Shown piece by piece: positions 39,796-47,529 of a DNA stretch of 64,000 nt. Within the stretch, counting starts at the first letter, position 1. Each line of letters opens with the position of its first letter. Both the position numbers and the translations under genes were made by a program. The notes below the pieces were generated by a model. It ran no database searches. It had not been told where the DNA came from and saw only the letters and a program-made list of their open reading frames with translations. Source of the stretch: AC-56 sp963798705 (GTDB lineage: Bacteria > Actinomycetota > Thermoleophilia > Solirubrobacterales > 70-9); assembly GCA_963798705.1 (NCBI GenBank), contig CAWCTW010000005.1, positions 806,001 to 870,000 on the forward strand, read 5' to 3'.

Positions 39796-40365
39796 ATGAA
39801 CGGAGGCTTTCCCGAGGAGCGGGGCGCCTGGCTGCGGTGCTATCGCTGCTGGTCGCAGCGCCTCGAAGCCCAAGTCCACTACGACGCGATCCTCAAGGTC
39901 GATCCCGAGACGGGCGAGGCCGCCGACCGCGTGGAGGAGATCCAGGAGGCGGTCGTGCAATGCCTGGACTGCATGCACGACCAACCCCATCTGACGGTTG
40001 CCGACGGACGCGTCGTACCCATGGAGGAGCGCTGGGAGCGCATGGTGGCGGGCAAGCCCTTCGTCGCCTCGTGCACGGTCGCCATCGACCAGGACCAGGT
40101 CGAGACCTGCTCGGGCCCTGACGCCGCCGACAGCCTCACGTTCGGCTCGCTGGGCGATTCGGGGACGCGCGAATTCTTCACCCACGTGCGCTTCCACAAG
40201 CACGACGACGAGCGGATCGTCGTACACCTTCTGGTCGAGCTCTACGCGAGGACCGAGGAGGAGGCCATCGACGTCCTCGAGGGTGCGTCGCGTGGCACCC
40301 TGGAGATCACCTCCCTCGCCGAGGAGTCCCGTCCGCCGGCCCACGCCGCCGACGAGGCGCACTGA
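39796..40365 (+). CDS. Unknown protein with CxxC pairs
   Basis: This 189-residue acidic protein has two Cys pairs, CYRC near residue 15-18 and CLDC near 56-59, which could bind one zinc. It also has an HDQPHLTV stretch and a later strand block (REFFTHVRFHKHDDERIVVHLLVELYA). I do not recognise the family. It is monocistronic with its own TAGGCT box. Confidence 0.6.
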   Translation: MNGGFPEERGAWLRCYRCWSQRLEAQVHYDAILKVDPETGEAADRVEEIQEAVVQCLDCMHDQPHLTVADGRVVPMEERWERMVAGKPFVASCTVAIDQDQVETCSGPDAADSLTFGSLGDSGTREFFTHVRFHKHDDERIVVHLLVELYARTEEEAIDVLEGASRGTLEITSLAEESRPPAHAADEAH

Positions 40366-40426
40366 GCAACGGGCCCGTCGCCTCCTCCGCTAGCGCGTCC
40401 GGGGCGACGGGGTCTCCGGGGCTCGA

Positions 40427-40432
40427 TATAAA
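40427..40432 (+). promoter_or_regulatory. -10 box (TATAAA) of LLM oxidoreductase gene
   Basis: TATAAA ends 10 nt before the ATG at 40443, slightly longer than the usual leaderless gap here. Confidence 0.4.
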
Positions 40433-40442
40433 CCCTCACGAC

Positions 40443-41420
40443 ATGGCTGGCATCGGCGCCTTCATCTCTGCCGGGCGCTCGCTGGATGCCGCGCTCGACC
40501 GGGCGCGGCTGGCCGACGAGCTCGGCTTCGACTCCGTCTTCACGACGCACATCGCCGGCCGCGACTCGCTAACGATGCTGATGGCGTACGCCTCGGTGAC
40601 CGAGCGGGTGAGGCTGGGCACCGGGGTCGTGCCGATCTTCTCCCGCACCCCGGCGTCGATGGCACAGACCGTCGCCACGATCGACGAGTTCTCGGGCGGC
40701 CGGATGGTGCTGGGGGTCGGCGTCTCGCACCGGGTGACGGTCGAGAACTGGTACGGCACGAAGATCGAAAAGCCGGTGACCCAGATGCGGGAGTACGCCG
40801 AGGTCGTCCGGGCGATCTTCCGGGGCGAGCCGCCGCCCGAGGGCGAGTACTTCAAGACGCACTTCCAGTTCATGGGCTACGAGGCCCGGTCCGACCTGCC
40901 GATCTACATCGCTGCGCTTTCGCCGAACATGCTCCGGCTGGCCGGCGAGGTCGGCGACGGGGTCCTGCTCTGGCTGTGCAACCCCGATTACATCCGCGAC
41001 ACCGTGATCCCCTGCGTGCGCGAGGGGCGCGAGCGCGCCGGCAAACCCCTGGACGGATTCGACATCGTCCCCGCGGTCACCGTGGCGCTCACCGACGATC
41101 CCGACGCGGCCCGGGCCACCATGCGTGGCGAGCTCGTGACCTATGCCTCGCTGCCGTTCTACCGCGCGATGCTGGAGCGCTCCGGATTCGCAGACGACCT
41201 GGCGGCCTTCGACGAGGGCATGGAGGCCGGCGAGGTCGAGAGGGCCAAGGCGGGGCTCTCGGACGAGCTGCTCGCCTCCCTGGGCGGAATCGGGTCGGCC
41301 GACGACGTGCGCGCCGCTGTGGAGCGCTATCGAGATGCCGGCGCGACGTCTCCCGCGATCGGCGGGCTACCCGGCTCGGACTTCGACCGTGCGCTGCGGG
41401 CCGTCGCCGAGCTGCTGTAG
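40443..41420 (+). CDS. F420-dependent LLM-class oxidoreductase
   Basis: This 325-residue luciferase-like TIM-barrel protein opens with GIGAFISAGRSLDAALDRARLADELGFDSVFTTH and has VRLGTGVVPIFSRTP, GGRMVLGVGVSHRVTVENWYG and LPIYIAALSPNMLRLAGEVGDGVLLW, which is the F420-using branch rather than the FMN one. The substrate is open. The F420 operon in this window can supply its cofactor. Confidence 0.85.
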   Translation: MAGIGAFISAGRSLDAALDRARLADELGFDSVFTTHIAGRDSLTMLMAYASVTERVRLGTGVVPIFSRTPASMAQTVATIDEFSGGRMVLGVGVSHRVTVENWYGTKIEKPVTQMREYAEVVRAIFRGEPPPEGEYFKTHFQFMGYEARSDLPIYIAALSPNMLRLAGEVGDGVLLWLCNPDYIRDTVIPCVREGRERAGKPLDGFDIVPAVTVALTDDPDAARATMRGELVTYASLPFYRAMLERSGFADDLAAFDEGMEAGEVERAKAGLSDELLASLGGIGSADDVRAAVERYRDAGATSPAIGGLPGSDFDRALRAVAELL

Positions 41421-41937
41421 CGCCGGACAAGCTTCCGGTACACGCCAAAGGCCGGCTTGCGCGTGTAGTCGTCGCGCAACAGGCCGTAGTGCTGCTGGAA
41501 GTTTGGCCCGGCGGTGTTGTGGTACCGCAGGTCGAACCAGCGGTAGTCGGTGACGTGGTAGGTGCCGCGGAAGTCGTGGACGGCGCCGACCATCTGGCGC
41601 ATCGGCCTCACCTGGGTGTCCTCCGGGCGCCCGGGCCCGGTGGGCCACCCGTTCTCGGAGACGTGGATCGGCACGTCGCGGCCGAGCCGCGCGAGCGACA
41701 GGAAGCACTCGCGAAGCTGGCTCATCGCGCTGACCATCCCGTCGCGGTACCCGCTGCCGGTCGGGGGCTCGACGGGAGGGAACACGGTCCCCGGGTAGGC
41801 GTCCAGCCCGACCCAGTCGACCGAGCGCGCGCGAATCGCCTGCCGCCGCTGTCGCGCAGATAGCCCCAGAAGTCCGCCTCGCGGTTCGGGTCGGTGCGGT
41901 ACGCCCAGTTGAAGCCGACCCGCAGCCGGTCGAACCC
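41421..41937 (-). pseudogene. C-terminal remnant of a glycoside hydrolase
   Basis: On the minus strand one frame reads RLRVGFNWAYRTDPNREADFWGYLRDSGG; then, after a frame change near 41840, another reads SVDWVGLDAYPG through VSENGWPTGPGRPE (the ENG with a clan GH-A-type nucleophile Glu), DYRWFDLRYHN and RDDYTRKPAFGVYRKLV. The N-terminal half is missing: the piece begins right at the MaoC stop. With truncation and a frameshift it is a dead gene. Its end runs into the 3' end of the LLM gene. Confidence 0.7.
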
Positions 41938-41938
41938 G

Positions 41939-42502
41939 CTAGTCGACCGGGCCCTCCGCGCTGGTCGCCTCGCCGCCGCTCGCGTCCGGATCGCGCGCGA
42001 CCAGGACGGTGCGCTTGAACTCGGCCACCAGGGTCCCGTCCTGGTTGTAGGCGCGAGTGTGAACCTTCACGATGCCCCGGTCGGGCTTCGAGCTCGAGGG
42101 CCTGACCTCCAAGACCTCGGATTCCGCGTACAGGGTGTCGCCGTGGAACACCGGCGCCGGATGGCTCAGATCCTCGGTCGCGAGGTTGGCGATCGCCTTG
42201 CCCGAGACGTCGGACACGGTCATCCCGAACACGAGCGAGTAGACGAAGGGCCCGGCGACCACGTTGCGGCCCTGCTGCGACTGCGCGGCATAGACGTCGT
42301 TCACGTGCAGCGGGTGATGGTTCATCGTGAGCAGGCAGAACAGGTGGTCCTCCGCCTCGGTCACCGTCTTCGCCGGCCAGTGCCTGTAGGTGGCGCCCAC
42401 CTCGAACTCCTCGAGAAAGCGCCCGTACGGGTGGGCTCCCGACGCCTCGCGCCCGGCCTGGTCGGTGATCAGCTGGTGGTCGTTCGTGTCGGTCTCGCTC
42501 AT
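41939..42502 (-). CDS. MaoC-like (R)-hydratase, candidate mesaconyl-CoA hydratase
   Basis: This 187-residue single hotdog domain has YGRFLEEFEVGATYRHWPAKTVTEAEDHLFC, the hydratase block MNHHPLHVND (Asp and His region), GRNVVAGPFVYSLV and SHPAPVFHGDTLYAESEVLE. It hydrates an enoyl-CoA. In Streptomyces a MaoC of this size sits with ccr, ecm, a citE-type lyase and an acyl-CoA dehydrogenase in ethylmalonyl-CoA gene sets, so mesaconyl-CoA hydratase is a fair guess. ATG 42502 has GAGGGAG upstream. Confidence 0.75.
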   Translation of the reverse strand: MSETDTNDHQLITDQAGREASGAHPYGRFLEEFEVGATYRHWPAKTVTEAEDHLFCLLTMNHHPLHVNDVYAAQSQQGRNVVAGPFVYSLVFGMTVSDVSGKAIANLATEDLSHPAPVFHGDTLYAESEVLEVRPSSSKPDRGIVKVHTRAYNQDGTLVAEFKRTVLVARDPDASGGEATSAEGPVD

Positions 42503-42623
42503 GCTCCCTCGTTGGTTGGATCGTCCGTTCGGGGCTGGGCAGTATGCCTGAGACCCCGTCCCGGGGCCGCGACGGCCACGAGGACCCAAGGTGGGTGATC
42601 GGCGCACGCCGTCTCACGTGTCG

Positions 42624-43751
42624 CTACCTCCCCTGCAGGAGCGCGCCCACGCCCAGCACGAGCGCGTCCATCCCCGGCCTGGCCGCGACTTGCACCGACG
42701 CTGCCAGGCCGTCCTCGGCCTCCCCGCAGGGAACCGCCAGCGCGGGGGCGCCGACCGCGTCGAGCGGATACGTGAACCGGGTCAGCTGGTCGCGAAGGGC
42801 GAGATCGCCTAGGCCCGCGGGCGGGGCGACGATCGGCTGGGTCGGGGTGAGGACGACGTCCAGGCCGCGCATCAGCTCCGCGAACCGGTCCCGATAGCGC
42901 TCGCGCGTCTGGAGGCCCGCCTCGTACTCGCTATCCGTGACCTCCAGGCAGCGGTCGAGCTTCTCGGCCACGTCGTGGCCATAGCGGTCCCTGTGCTGCG
43001 AGAAGAGCTTCACGTGGGTCTCGGCCGTCTCCCGCATGCGCACGTCCTGGATGCCCGGCGGCATCGCCGGCAGCGCCACGTCACGCAGGTGCGGGAACGT
43101 GCCCGCCGCCTCCTCGACCCGGGCGCGGACCAACGGGTCCGCCTCGGCCACCCATGCCAGTCCCACCCGGACGTCTCCCGGCGAGATCGCCGGCACGGGG
43201 TCCATCTCCGGCGCCAGCGCGGCCATCATCCGCACGCATTCGTCGACCGTCCGCGCCATCGGCCCGACGTGGTCGAAGCTCGGGGCCAGGGGGAAGCATC
43301 CGGCCGTGGGCACCAGCCCGTGCGTGGGCTTGAACCCGACCACGCCGCAGAACGCGGCCGGGCACCGGATCGAGCCCGCCGTGTCGGACCCGAGGGCCGC
43401 GTCGGCCATGCCCGCAGCCAGCGCCGCCGCCGAACCGCCGCTCGAGCCGCCGGCGATGCGGCCCGGCGCAACCGGGTTGGGAACGGTGCCGTAATGCGGG
43501 TTCTCGGAGGTCATCCCGAACGCGAACTCGTGGAGGTTGGTCTTCCCGACGTCGGCGTAGCCGGCGGCCTCCAGGCGCACGACGGCCTCCGCGCTCGCCT
43601 CGGGGACGTGGTCCTCGAAGATCAGCGATCCGTAGGTGGTGCGAATCCCGGCCGTGTCCAGGATGTCCTTCACTGCCAGCCGCGTACCGGGCGAGGGATC
43701 GTCGACCTCCGTGATGAAGACGTGCTGCAGGCGGGGCGCCTCGCCCGACAC
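42624..43751 (-). CDS. Amidase-signature family amidase
   Basis: This 375-residue cytosolic protein has the Ser-cisSer-Lys set: Lys in LAVKDILDTAG, GGSSGGSAAAL, and the nucleophile in GSDTAGSIRCPAAFCG. The order and spacing are normal, though it is 80-100 residues shorter than GatA types. It would hydrolyse a small amide. It ends the run SCP2-like/ACAD on the minus strand; the gap to the SCP2-like gene is 1 bp. Confidence 0.85.
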   Translation of the reverse strand: MSGEAPRLQHVFITEVDDPSPGTRLAVKDILDTAGIRTTYGSLIFEDHVPEASAEAVVRLEAAGYADVGKTNLHEFAFGMTSENPHYGTVPNPVAPGRIAGGSSGGSAAALAAGMADAALGSDTAGSIRCPAAFCGVVGFKPTHGLVPTAGCFPLAPSFDHVGPMARTVDECVRMMAALAPEMDPVPAISPGDVRVGLAWVAEADPLVRARVEEAAGTFPHLRDVALPAMPPGIQDVRMRETAETHVKLFSQHRDRYGHDVAEKLDRCLEVTDSEYEAGLQTRERYRDRFAELMRGLDVVLTPTQPIVAPPAGLGDLALRDQLTRFTYPLDAVGAPALAVPCGEAEDGLAASVQVAARPGMDALVLGVGALLQGR

Positions 43752-43752
43752 G

Positions 43753-44115
43753 TCAGTGGGCCCGCTTGAGCCTCGACCGAGCCATCTGGCGCTCGATGAC
43801 CTTGGCGAGCAGCTGCTGGATCTCCCGGTCTCCGGAGACCTTGACGTGACCGTGGTCGTAGGCCTCGCGCCAGTCGTTCAGCTTGCCGCGCTCCGCCAGC
43901 TCGTTGAAGTCGCCGCGGGGGATCGAGAGCTCGAGCCTGGCGTCCTCGGGCTCGCCCTTGTCGATGATCGGACCCGGTATGCGCACGCCGAACACCTGGA
44001 CGTCGCCGCGGCCTCGCAGCTCCAGGCGAATCGTCAGCTTGAGATTGCCCAGTGCCGGGACCTCGCCGGCGAAGCGACGGTACGCGGTCGATATCAGCTC
44101 TTGCGCGCGGGCCAT
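43753..44115 (-). CDS. Small SCP2-like protein
   Basis: This 120-residue protein pairs an amphipathic sheet (NLKLTIRLELRGRGDVQVFGV, ARLELSIPRGDFNEL) with a helix, and the block GHVKVSGDREIQQLLAKVIERQ. That resembles the sterol-carrier-protein-2 fold in miniature. Its ATG abuts the ACAD stop with no gap, so the two are translated together; a helper role for acyl chains is inferred. Confidence 0.55.
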   Translation of the reverse strand: MARAQELISTAYRRFAGEVPALGNLKLTIRLELRGRGDVQVFGVRIPGPIIDKGEPEDARLELSIPRGDFNELAERGKLNDWREAYDHGHVKVSGDREIQQLLAKVIERQMARSRLKRAH

Positions 44116-45315
44116 CTACGCCCGGTTGCGCTGGAGGAGCTTCTTGCCGATCACCATCTTCTGGATCTCGGAGGTCCCCTCTCCGATCAAAAGCAACGGG
44201 GCGTCTCGATAGATCCGCTCGATCTCGTACTCCTTCGAGTACCCGTAGCCGCCGTGGATCCGGAGCGCCTCCTCGGCGTTGTCCTTCGCGGCCTCGGAGG
44301 CGAACAGCTTCGCCATCCCGGCTTCGAGGTCCGAACGCTCCCCGGCGTCCTTCATGCGCGCGGCCTTGAGCGTCAACAGGCGGGCCGCCTCGAGCCGGGT
44401 GCCCATCTCGGCGAGCTTGAACGTGATCGCCTGGTGCTCGGCGATGGGCTTGCCGAAGGTCTTGCGCTCCTGGCTGTATTGCAGAGCGAGCTCCATCGCC
44501 CGCTGTGCCACGCCGACGCCCCGCGCGGCGACGTTGACGCGGCCCACCTCGAGCGCGTCCATCATCTGCACGAAGCCCTCGCCCAGGCCGTCGGGCCCGC
44601 CCAGGATGCGGTCCTCGCCCACCTTGAAGCCGTCGAAGACGAGCTCGGTCGACTCGACGCCCTTGTAACCCATCTTCTTGATCTTCGGCGGGATCGTCAG
44701 GCCGGGAACCTTGTCGGCGCCCGGCTCCTTCTCGCAGATGAAGCACGTCATCCCCTTGTATGGAGGGTCGGCCTTCGTGTCGGTCTTGACCAGCACGAAG
44801 ACGACGCCGGAGAGGAGGCCGTTCGTGACCCACATCTTCTGGCCGTTGATCTCCCACTCGCCATCGTCGTTCTGCCTGGCGGTGGACTTGATGCCCTGGA
44901 CGTCCGAGCCCACTTCCGGCTCCGAGAGCGAGAAGGCGGCCCGGATCTCACCGGTCGCCATCTTCGGCAGCAAGGCGTCCTTCTGATCGTCGGTTCCGAA
45001 CTTCATCAGCAGGTAGGAGCCGATGAAGTGGGTGTTCACCACGCCCGAGATCGAGATCCAGCCGCGCGAGAGCTCCTCGACGATCATCGCGTAGGTCGTG
45101 AGGTCGAGCCCCATGCCCCCGTACTCCTCCGGGATCGTCACGCCGAAGAGGCCGAGCTCCTTCATCTGCTCGACGATCGGCTCCGGGAACTTGTCCTCGT
45201 GGTCGTATTCCTCGGCGACGGGGATGATCTCGTTGTCGGCGAACTGGCGCACCATCTCGGTGATCGCCTTCTGCTCGTCGGTCTTCTCGGTGAACGTGTC
45301 GGTGGCTACGGCCAT
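44116..45315 (-). CDS. Acyl-CoA dehydrogenase, candidate methylsuccinyl-CoA dehydrogenase
   Basis: This 399-residue flavoprotein of normal ACAD length has AAFSLSEPEVGSDVQGIKSTA (FAD/substrate), KMGYKGVESTELVFD, YSQERKTFGKPI, RIHGGYGYSKEYEIER and the catalytic Glu in LIGEGTSEIQ. It oxidises an acyl-CoA to the enoyl form and needs ETF. Methylsuccinyl-CoA would complete the Ecm-to-MaoC step; that is inference, as the enzyme has no clear N-terminal extension. GAGGAG precedes ATG 45315. Confidence 0.85.
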   Translation of the reverse strand: MAVATDTFTEKTDEQKAITEMVRQFADNEIIPVAEEYDHEDKFPEPIVEQMKELGLFGVTIPEEYGGMGLDLTTYAMIVEELSRGWISISGVVNTHFIGSYLLMKFGTDDQKDALLPKMATGEIRAAFSLSEPEVGSDVQGIKSTARQNDDGEWEINGQKMWVTNGLLSGVVFVLVKTDTKADPPYKGMTCFICEKEPGADKVPGLTIPPKIKKMGYKGVESTELVFDGFKVGEDRILGGPDGLGEGFVQMMDALEVGRVNVAARGVGVAQRAMELALQYSQERKTFGKPIAEHQAITFKLAEMGTRLEAARLLTLKAARMKDAGERSDLEAGMAKLFASEAAKDNAEEALRIHGGYGYSKEYEIERIYRDAPLLLIGEGTSEIQKMVIGKKLLQRNRA

Positions 45316-45348
45316 GGCTCCTCGGGCTCGATGTCGGGAGCGGTCAAG

Positions 45349-45354
45349 GATAAT
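45349..45354 (+). promoter_or_regulatory. -10 box (GATAAT) of NTF2-like gene
   Basis: GATAAT ends 7 nt before the GTG at 45362. The gap to the divergent ACAD gene is 46 bp. Confidence 0.5.
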
Positions 45355-45361
45355 CGGCGGC

Positions 45362-45811
45362 GTGTCAGCCGAGGCGGTTCGGGTCGTCGAGCAGATTCAG
45401 GAGATCCTCACCGGCGGGGACGTCGTTTCCGGCCTGGAGGACGAAGAGGCCACGATGCGCGTCAGGCAGCTGTTCGAGCGGCTCGCTGACCCTGAGGTCG
45501 AGGTCGCGATGGTGGGACCGCAGTATCTGCCGGGCCCCGTCGAGTACACCGGCTTCGACGGGTTTCTGGACGCCTGGCGCGACTGGATCAGCCCGTTCGA
45601 GAGCTACACCGTCGAGCTCGAGCGGATGATCCCCGCGGGCGAGCACGTGGTGAGCCTCGTCACGATGGGCGGCACGACGAAGATGGGCGGGCCGCAGATC
45701 CAGGCGCCGGCGGCCGCGGTTTGGACATTGGTTGATGGCCGGCTTCGTCGGGTGGAGTTTCACCTCGACCGGGATGCCGCGCTCAGGGCAGCCGGGCTCG
45801 CGCCGGACTAG
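45362..45811 (+). CDS. SnoaL-like (NTF2-fold) protein
   Basis: This 149-residue NTF2-type fold has an N-terminal helix with RQLFERLADPEVEVAMVGPQYLPG, then YTGFDGFLDAWRDWISPFESYTVELERMI and three long strands. It is probably a small ligand-binding or isomerase-like protein. Its stop codon shares the CTAG at 45808-45811 with the convergent GNAT gene. Confidence 0.65.
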   Translation: MSAEAVRVVEQIQEILTGGDVVSGLEDEEATMRVRQLFERLADPEVEVAMVGPQYLPGPVEYTGFDGFLDAWRDWISPFESYTVELERMIPAGEHVVSLVTMGGTTKMGGPQIQAPAAAVWTLVDGRLRRVEFHLDRDAALRAAGLAPD

Positions 45812-46257
45812 AGCTCCCAGGCGAAGCAGATCGAGCGCCAGCTAGGGTTCTCGCGCTCGTAGAAGCGGTGGGCGTCGGCGCGCGTCTCGGCGCTGTCCAG
45901 CTCCAGGTGAGTGGCCCCGCGCTCGCGAGCCCACACCTTCCCGGCGTCGAGCAGCGCCTTGCCGATGCCCTCGGAGCGACTCCCGGGATGCACGGCGAGG
46001 TCCTCGATCCATGCCCGGTAGCCGAACCGAACGGAGTGCAGGTCCTGGTAGGCGGTGCAGAATCCCACGAGCTCATCCTCGTCCTCCGCGACGATCACCG
46101 CCGAGTCATGCGACTCCATCGCCTGCCGCAGCGCGACGGCCGCGCGCCCCTCATCCCACGACGGAGGCTTCGAGCCGGGGGGCGCGAACAGCCACTCATA
46201 GAGCGGTATGACACGGTGCTCCTCACCGGGCCGCGCGGCGCGAATGACGAAGCTCAC
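45808..46257 (-). CDS. GNAT-family N-acetyltransferase
   Basis: This 149-residue GNAT starts SFVIRAARPGEEHRV and has YRAWIEDLAVHPGSRSEGIGKALLDAG (acetyl-CoA loop) and RFYERENPSW. The start GTG 46257 is preferred because a TAGCCT box ends 7 nt upstream and the N-terminal strand fits. Substrate unknown. Confidence 0.8.
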   Translation of the reverse strand: MSFVIRAARPGEEHRVIPLYEWLFAPPGSKPPSWDEGRAAVALRQAMESHDSAVIVAEDEDELVGFCTAYQDLHSVRFGYRAWIEDLAVHPGSRSEGIGKALLDAGKVWARERGATHLELDSAETRADAHRFYERENPSWRSICFAWEL

Positions 46258-46264
46258 CTGCCGC

Positions 46265-46270
46265 AGGCTA
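46265..46270 (-). promoter_or_regulatory. -10 box (TAGCCT) of GNAT gene
   Basis: TAGCCT on the minus strand ends 7 nt before GTG 46257. Confidence 0.45.
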
Positions 46271-46310
46271 GCTGCGTCGGTAGATTTCGCGCCCCGACCG
46301 GAGGCAGCCA

Positions 46311-47366
46311 GTGAGAAACCCACGTCAGTTCACACAACCGCTCGCCATCGGAGCGCCCGAGCCGCCGCCCGAGATCCCCGTGAAGCCCTCGCGGATGATC
46401 CACTTCCTCGACTTCTCCAACGAGAAGATGGCGGCGAAGGCGCCGGACCTCGCCAGGCAGGCGGACATCCTCCTCGGAAACCTCGAGGACGCGATTCCGG
46501 CCGACAAGAAGGAGGCGGCGCGGGAGGGCCTCATCATGGCGGCCCAGGACGCCGACTTCGGCGACTGCGCGCTCTGGACCCGCGTCAACTCGCTCGAGAG
46601 CCCGTGGGTGCTCGACGACCTGATCCAGCTCGTCACCGAGATCGGCGAACAACTCGAGGTGATCATGGTTCCCAAGGTCGAGGGGCCGTGGGACATCCAC
46701 TACGTCGACCGGCTGCTGGCTCAGCTCGAGGCCAAGGCGGGCCTGAAGAGGCCGCTGCTGGTGCATGCGATCCTGGAGACCTCGCTGGGCGTGGTCAACC
46801 TCGAGGAGATCGCCACGGCCAGCCCCCGCATGCAGGGAATGAGCTTCGGCCCGGCCGACCTGGCGGCCTTCCGGCGCATGAAGACCACCCGCGTCGGCGG
46901 CGGCCACCCCGCCTACCGCGTGATCGAGGACCCGGAGCCCGACAACCCGGAGGCGCCGCGGGCCACCGCGCAACAGGATCCCTGGCACTACTCGATCGCC
47001 CGCATGGTGGACGCCTGCACGTCGGCGGGGATCCTGCCCTTCTACGGCCCCTACGGCGACATCAAGGACACACTCGGCTGCGAGACCCAGTTCCGCGCCG
47101 CCTTCCTGCTCGGCTGCGTGGGTGCGTGGTCGCTCCATCCGGTGCAGATCGAGATCGCGAAGAAGGTCTTCAGCCCACCGCCCGACGAGGTCTTGTTCGC
47201 GAAGAAGGTGCTCGAGGCGATCCCCGACGGCCGCGGCGTCCACATGATCGACGGCAAGATGCAGGACGACGCAACCTGGAAGCAGTGCAAGGTCATGGTC
47301 ACGCTCGCGGAGATGCTTGCGCGCAAGGACCCGGAGCTCGCGAAGGCGTACGAGCTCCCGGAGTAG
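46311..47366 (+). CDS. HpcH/HpaI-family lyase, candidate malyl/beta-methylmalyl-CoA lyase
   Basis: This 351-residue TIM-barrel CitE-like protein has RMIHFLDFSNEKM, LGNLEDAIPADKKE (metal Asp), ALWTRVNSLES, PLLVHAILETSLGVVN (metal Glu), GMSFGPADLAAFRRM and GAWSLHPVQIEIAKKVFSP. It splits malyl-type CoA esters. With ccr, ecm, MaoC and ACAD genes nearby, beta-methylmalyl-CoA (to glyoxylate and propionyl-CoA) is the likely substrate. GTG 46311 has GGAGG 6 nt upstream. Confidence 0.8.
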   Translation: MRNPRQFTQPLAIGAPEPPPEIPVKPSRMIHFLDFSNEKMAAKAPDLARQADILLGNLEDAIPADKKEAAREGLIMAAQDADFGDCALWTRVNSLESPWVLDDLIQLVTEIGEQLEVIMVPKVEGPWDIHYVDRLLAQLEAKAGLKRPLLVHAILETSLGVVNLEEIATASPRMQGMSFGPADLAAFRRMKTTRVGGGHPAYRVIEDPEPDNPEAPRATAQQDPWHYSIARMVDACTSAGILPFYGPYGDIKDTLGCETQFRAAFLLGCVGAWSLHPVQIEIAKKVFSPPPDEVLFAKKVLEAIPDGRGVHMIDGKMQDDATWKQCKVMVTLAEMLARKDPELAKAYELPE

Positions 47367-47388
47367 CGCGGCGCGCCCGGTCGCCCGG

Positions 47389-47436
47389 GTCGAGTGTGGA
47401 ATTAGCCGCCGTACAGGCGGTGGCTCCACACTCGAT
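47389..47436. repeat. 48-bp palindromic repeat, copy 3
   Basis: The arms GTCGAGTGTGGA and TCCACACTCGAT (one G-T pair) enclose an inner AGCCGCC/GGCGGT-GGCT stem with an ATT bulge on the left. The outer GTCGAGTG/CACTCGA is the same as in copy 1, while the inner arm bases differ on both sides and still pair. It lies 22 bp after the lyase stop in the 163-bp gap before the ATPase. Confidence 0.7.
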
Positions 47437-47495
47437 GGAAGCCCGGGGGCCGTTGGTGCCTTTGCCGCCGTTCCCGCTGCTGTTGCTCGCAAGGC

Positions 47496-47525
47496 TAGAG
47501 CAATAGTGCTCTACCCTTTAGAGCA
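47496..47525. promoter_or_regulatory. Three-site operator-like cluster before the ATPase
   Basis: TAGAGCA (47496-47502) and its inverse TGCTCTA (47507-47513) form a perfect 7-bp palindrome around ATAG. A third TAGAGCA follows at 47519-47525. The cluster ends 4 nt before the GTG of the ATPase gene and would overlap its promoter. Confidence 0.55.
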
Positions 47526-47529
47526 GCGC

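Noticed and set aside
40421..40442. GCTCGATATAAACCCTCACGAC resembles the centre and right arm of the palindromic repeat
   Set aside because: The left arm and the GCGGGTGA segment are absent and the stretch is better explained as the TATAAA promoter of the LLM gene.
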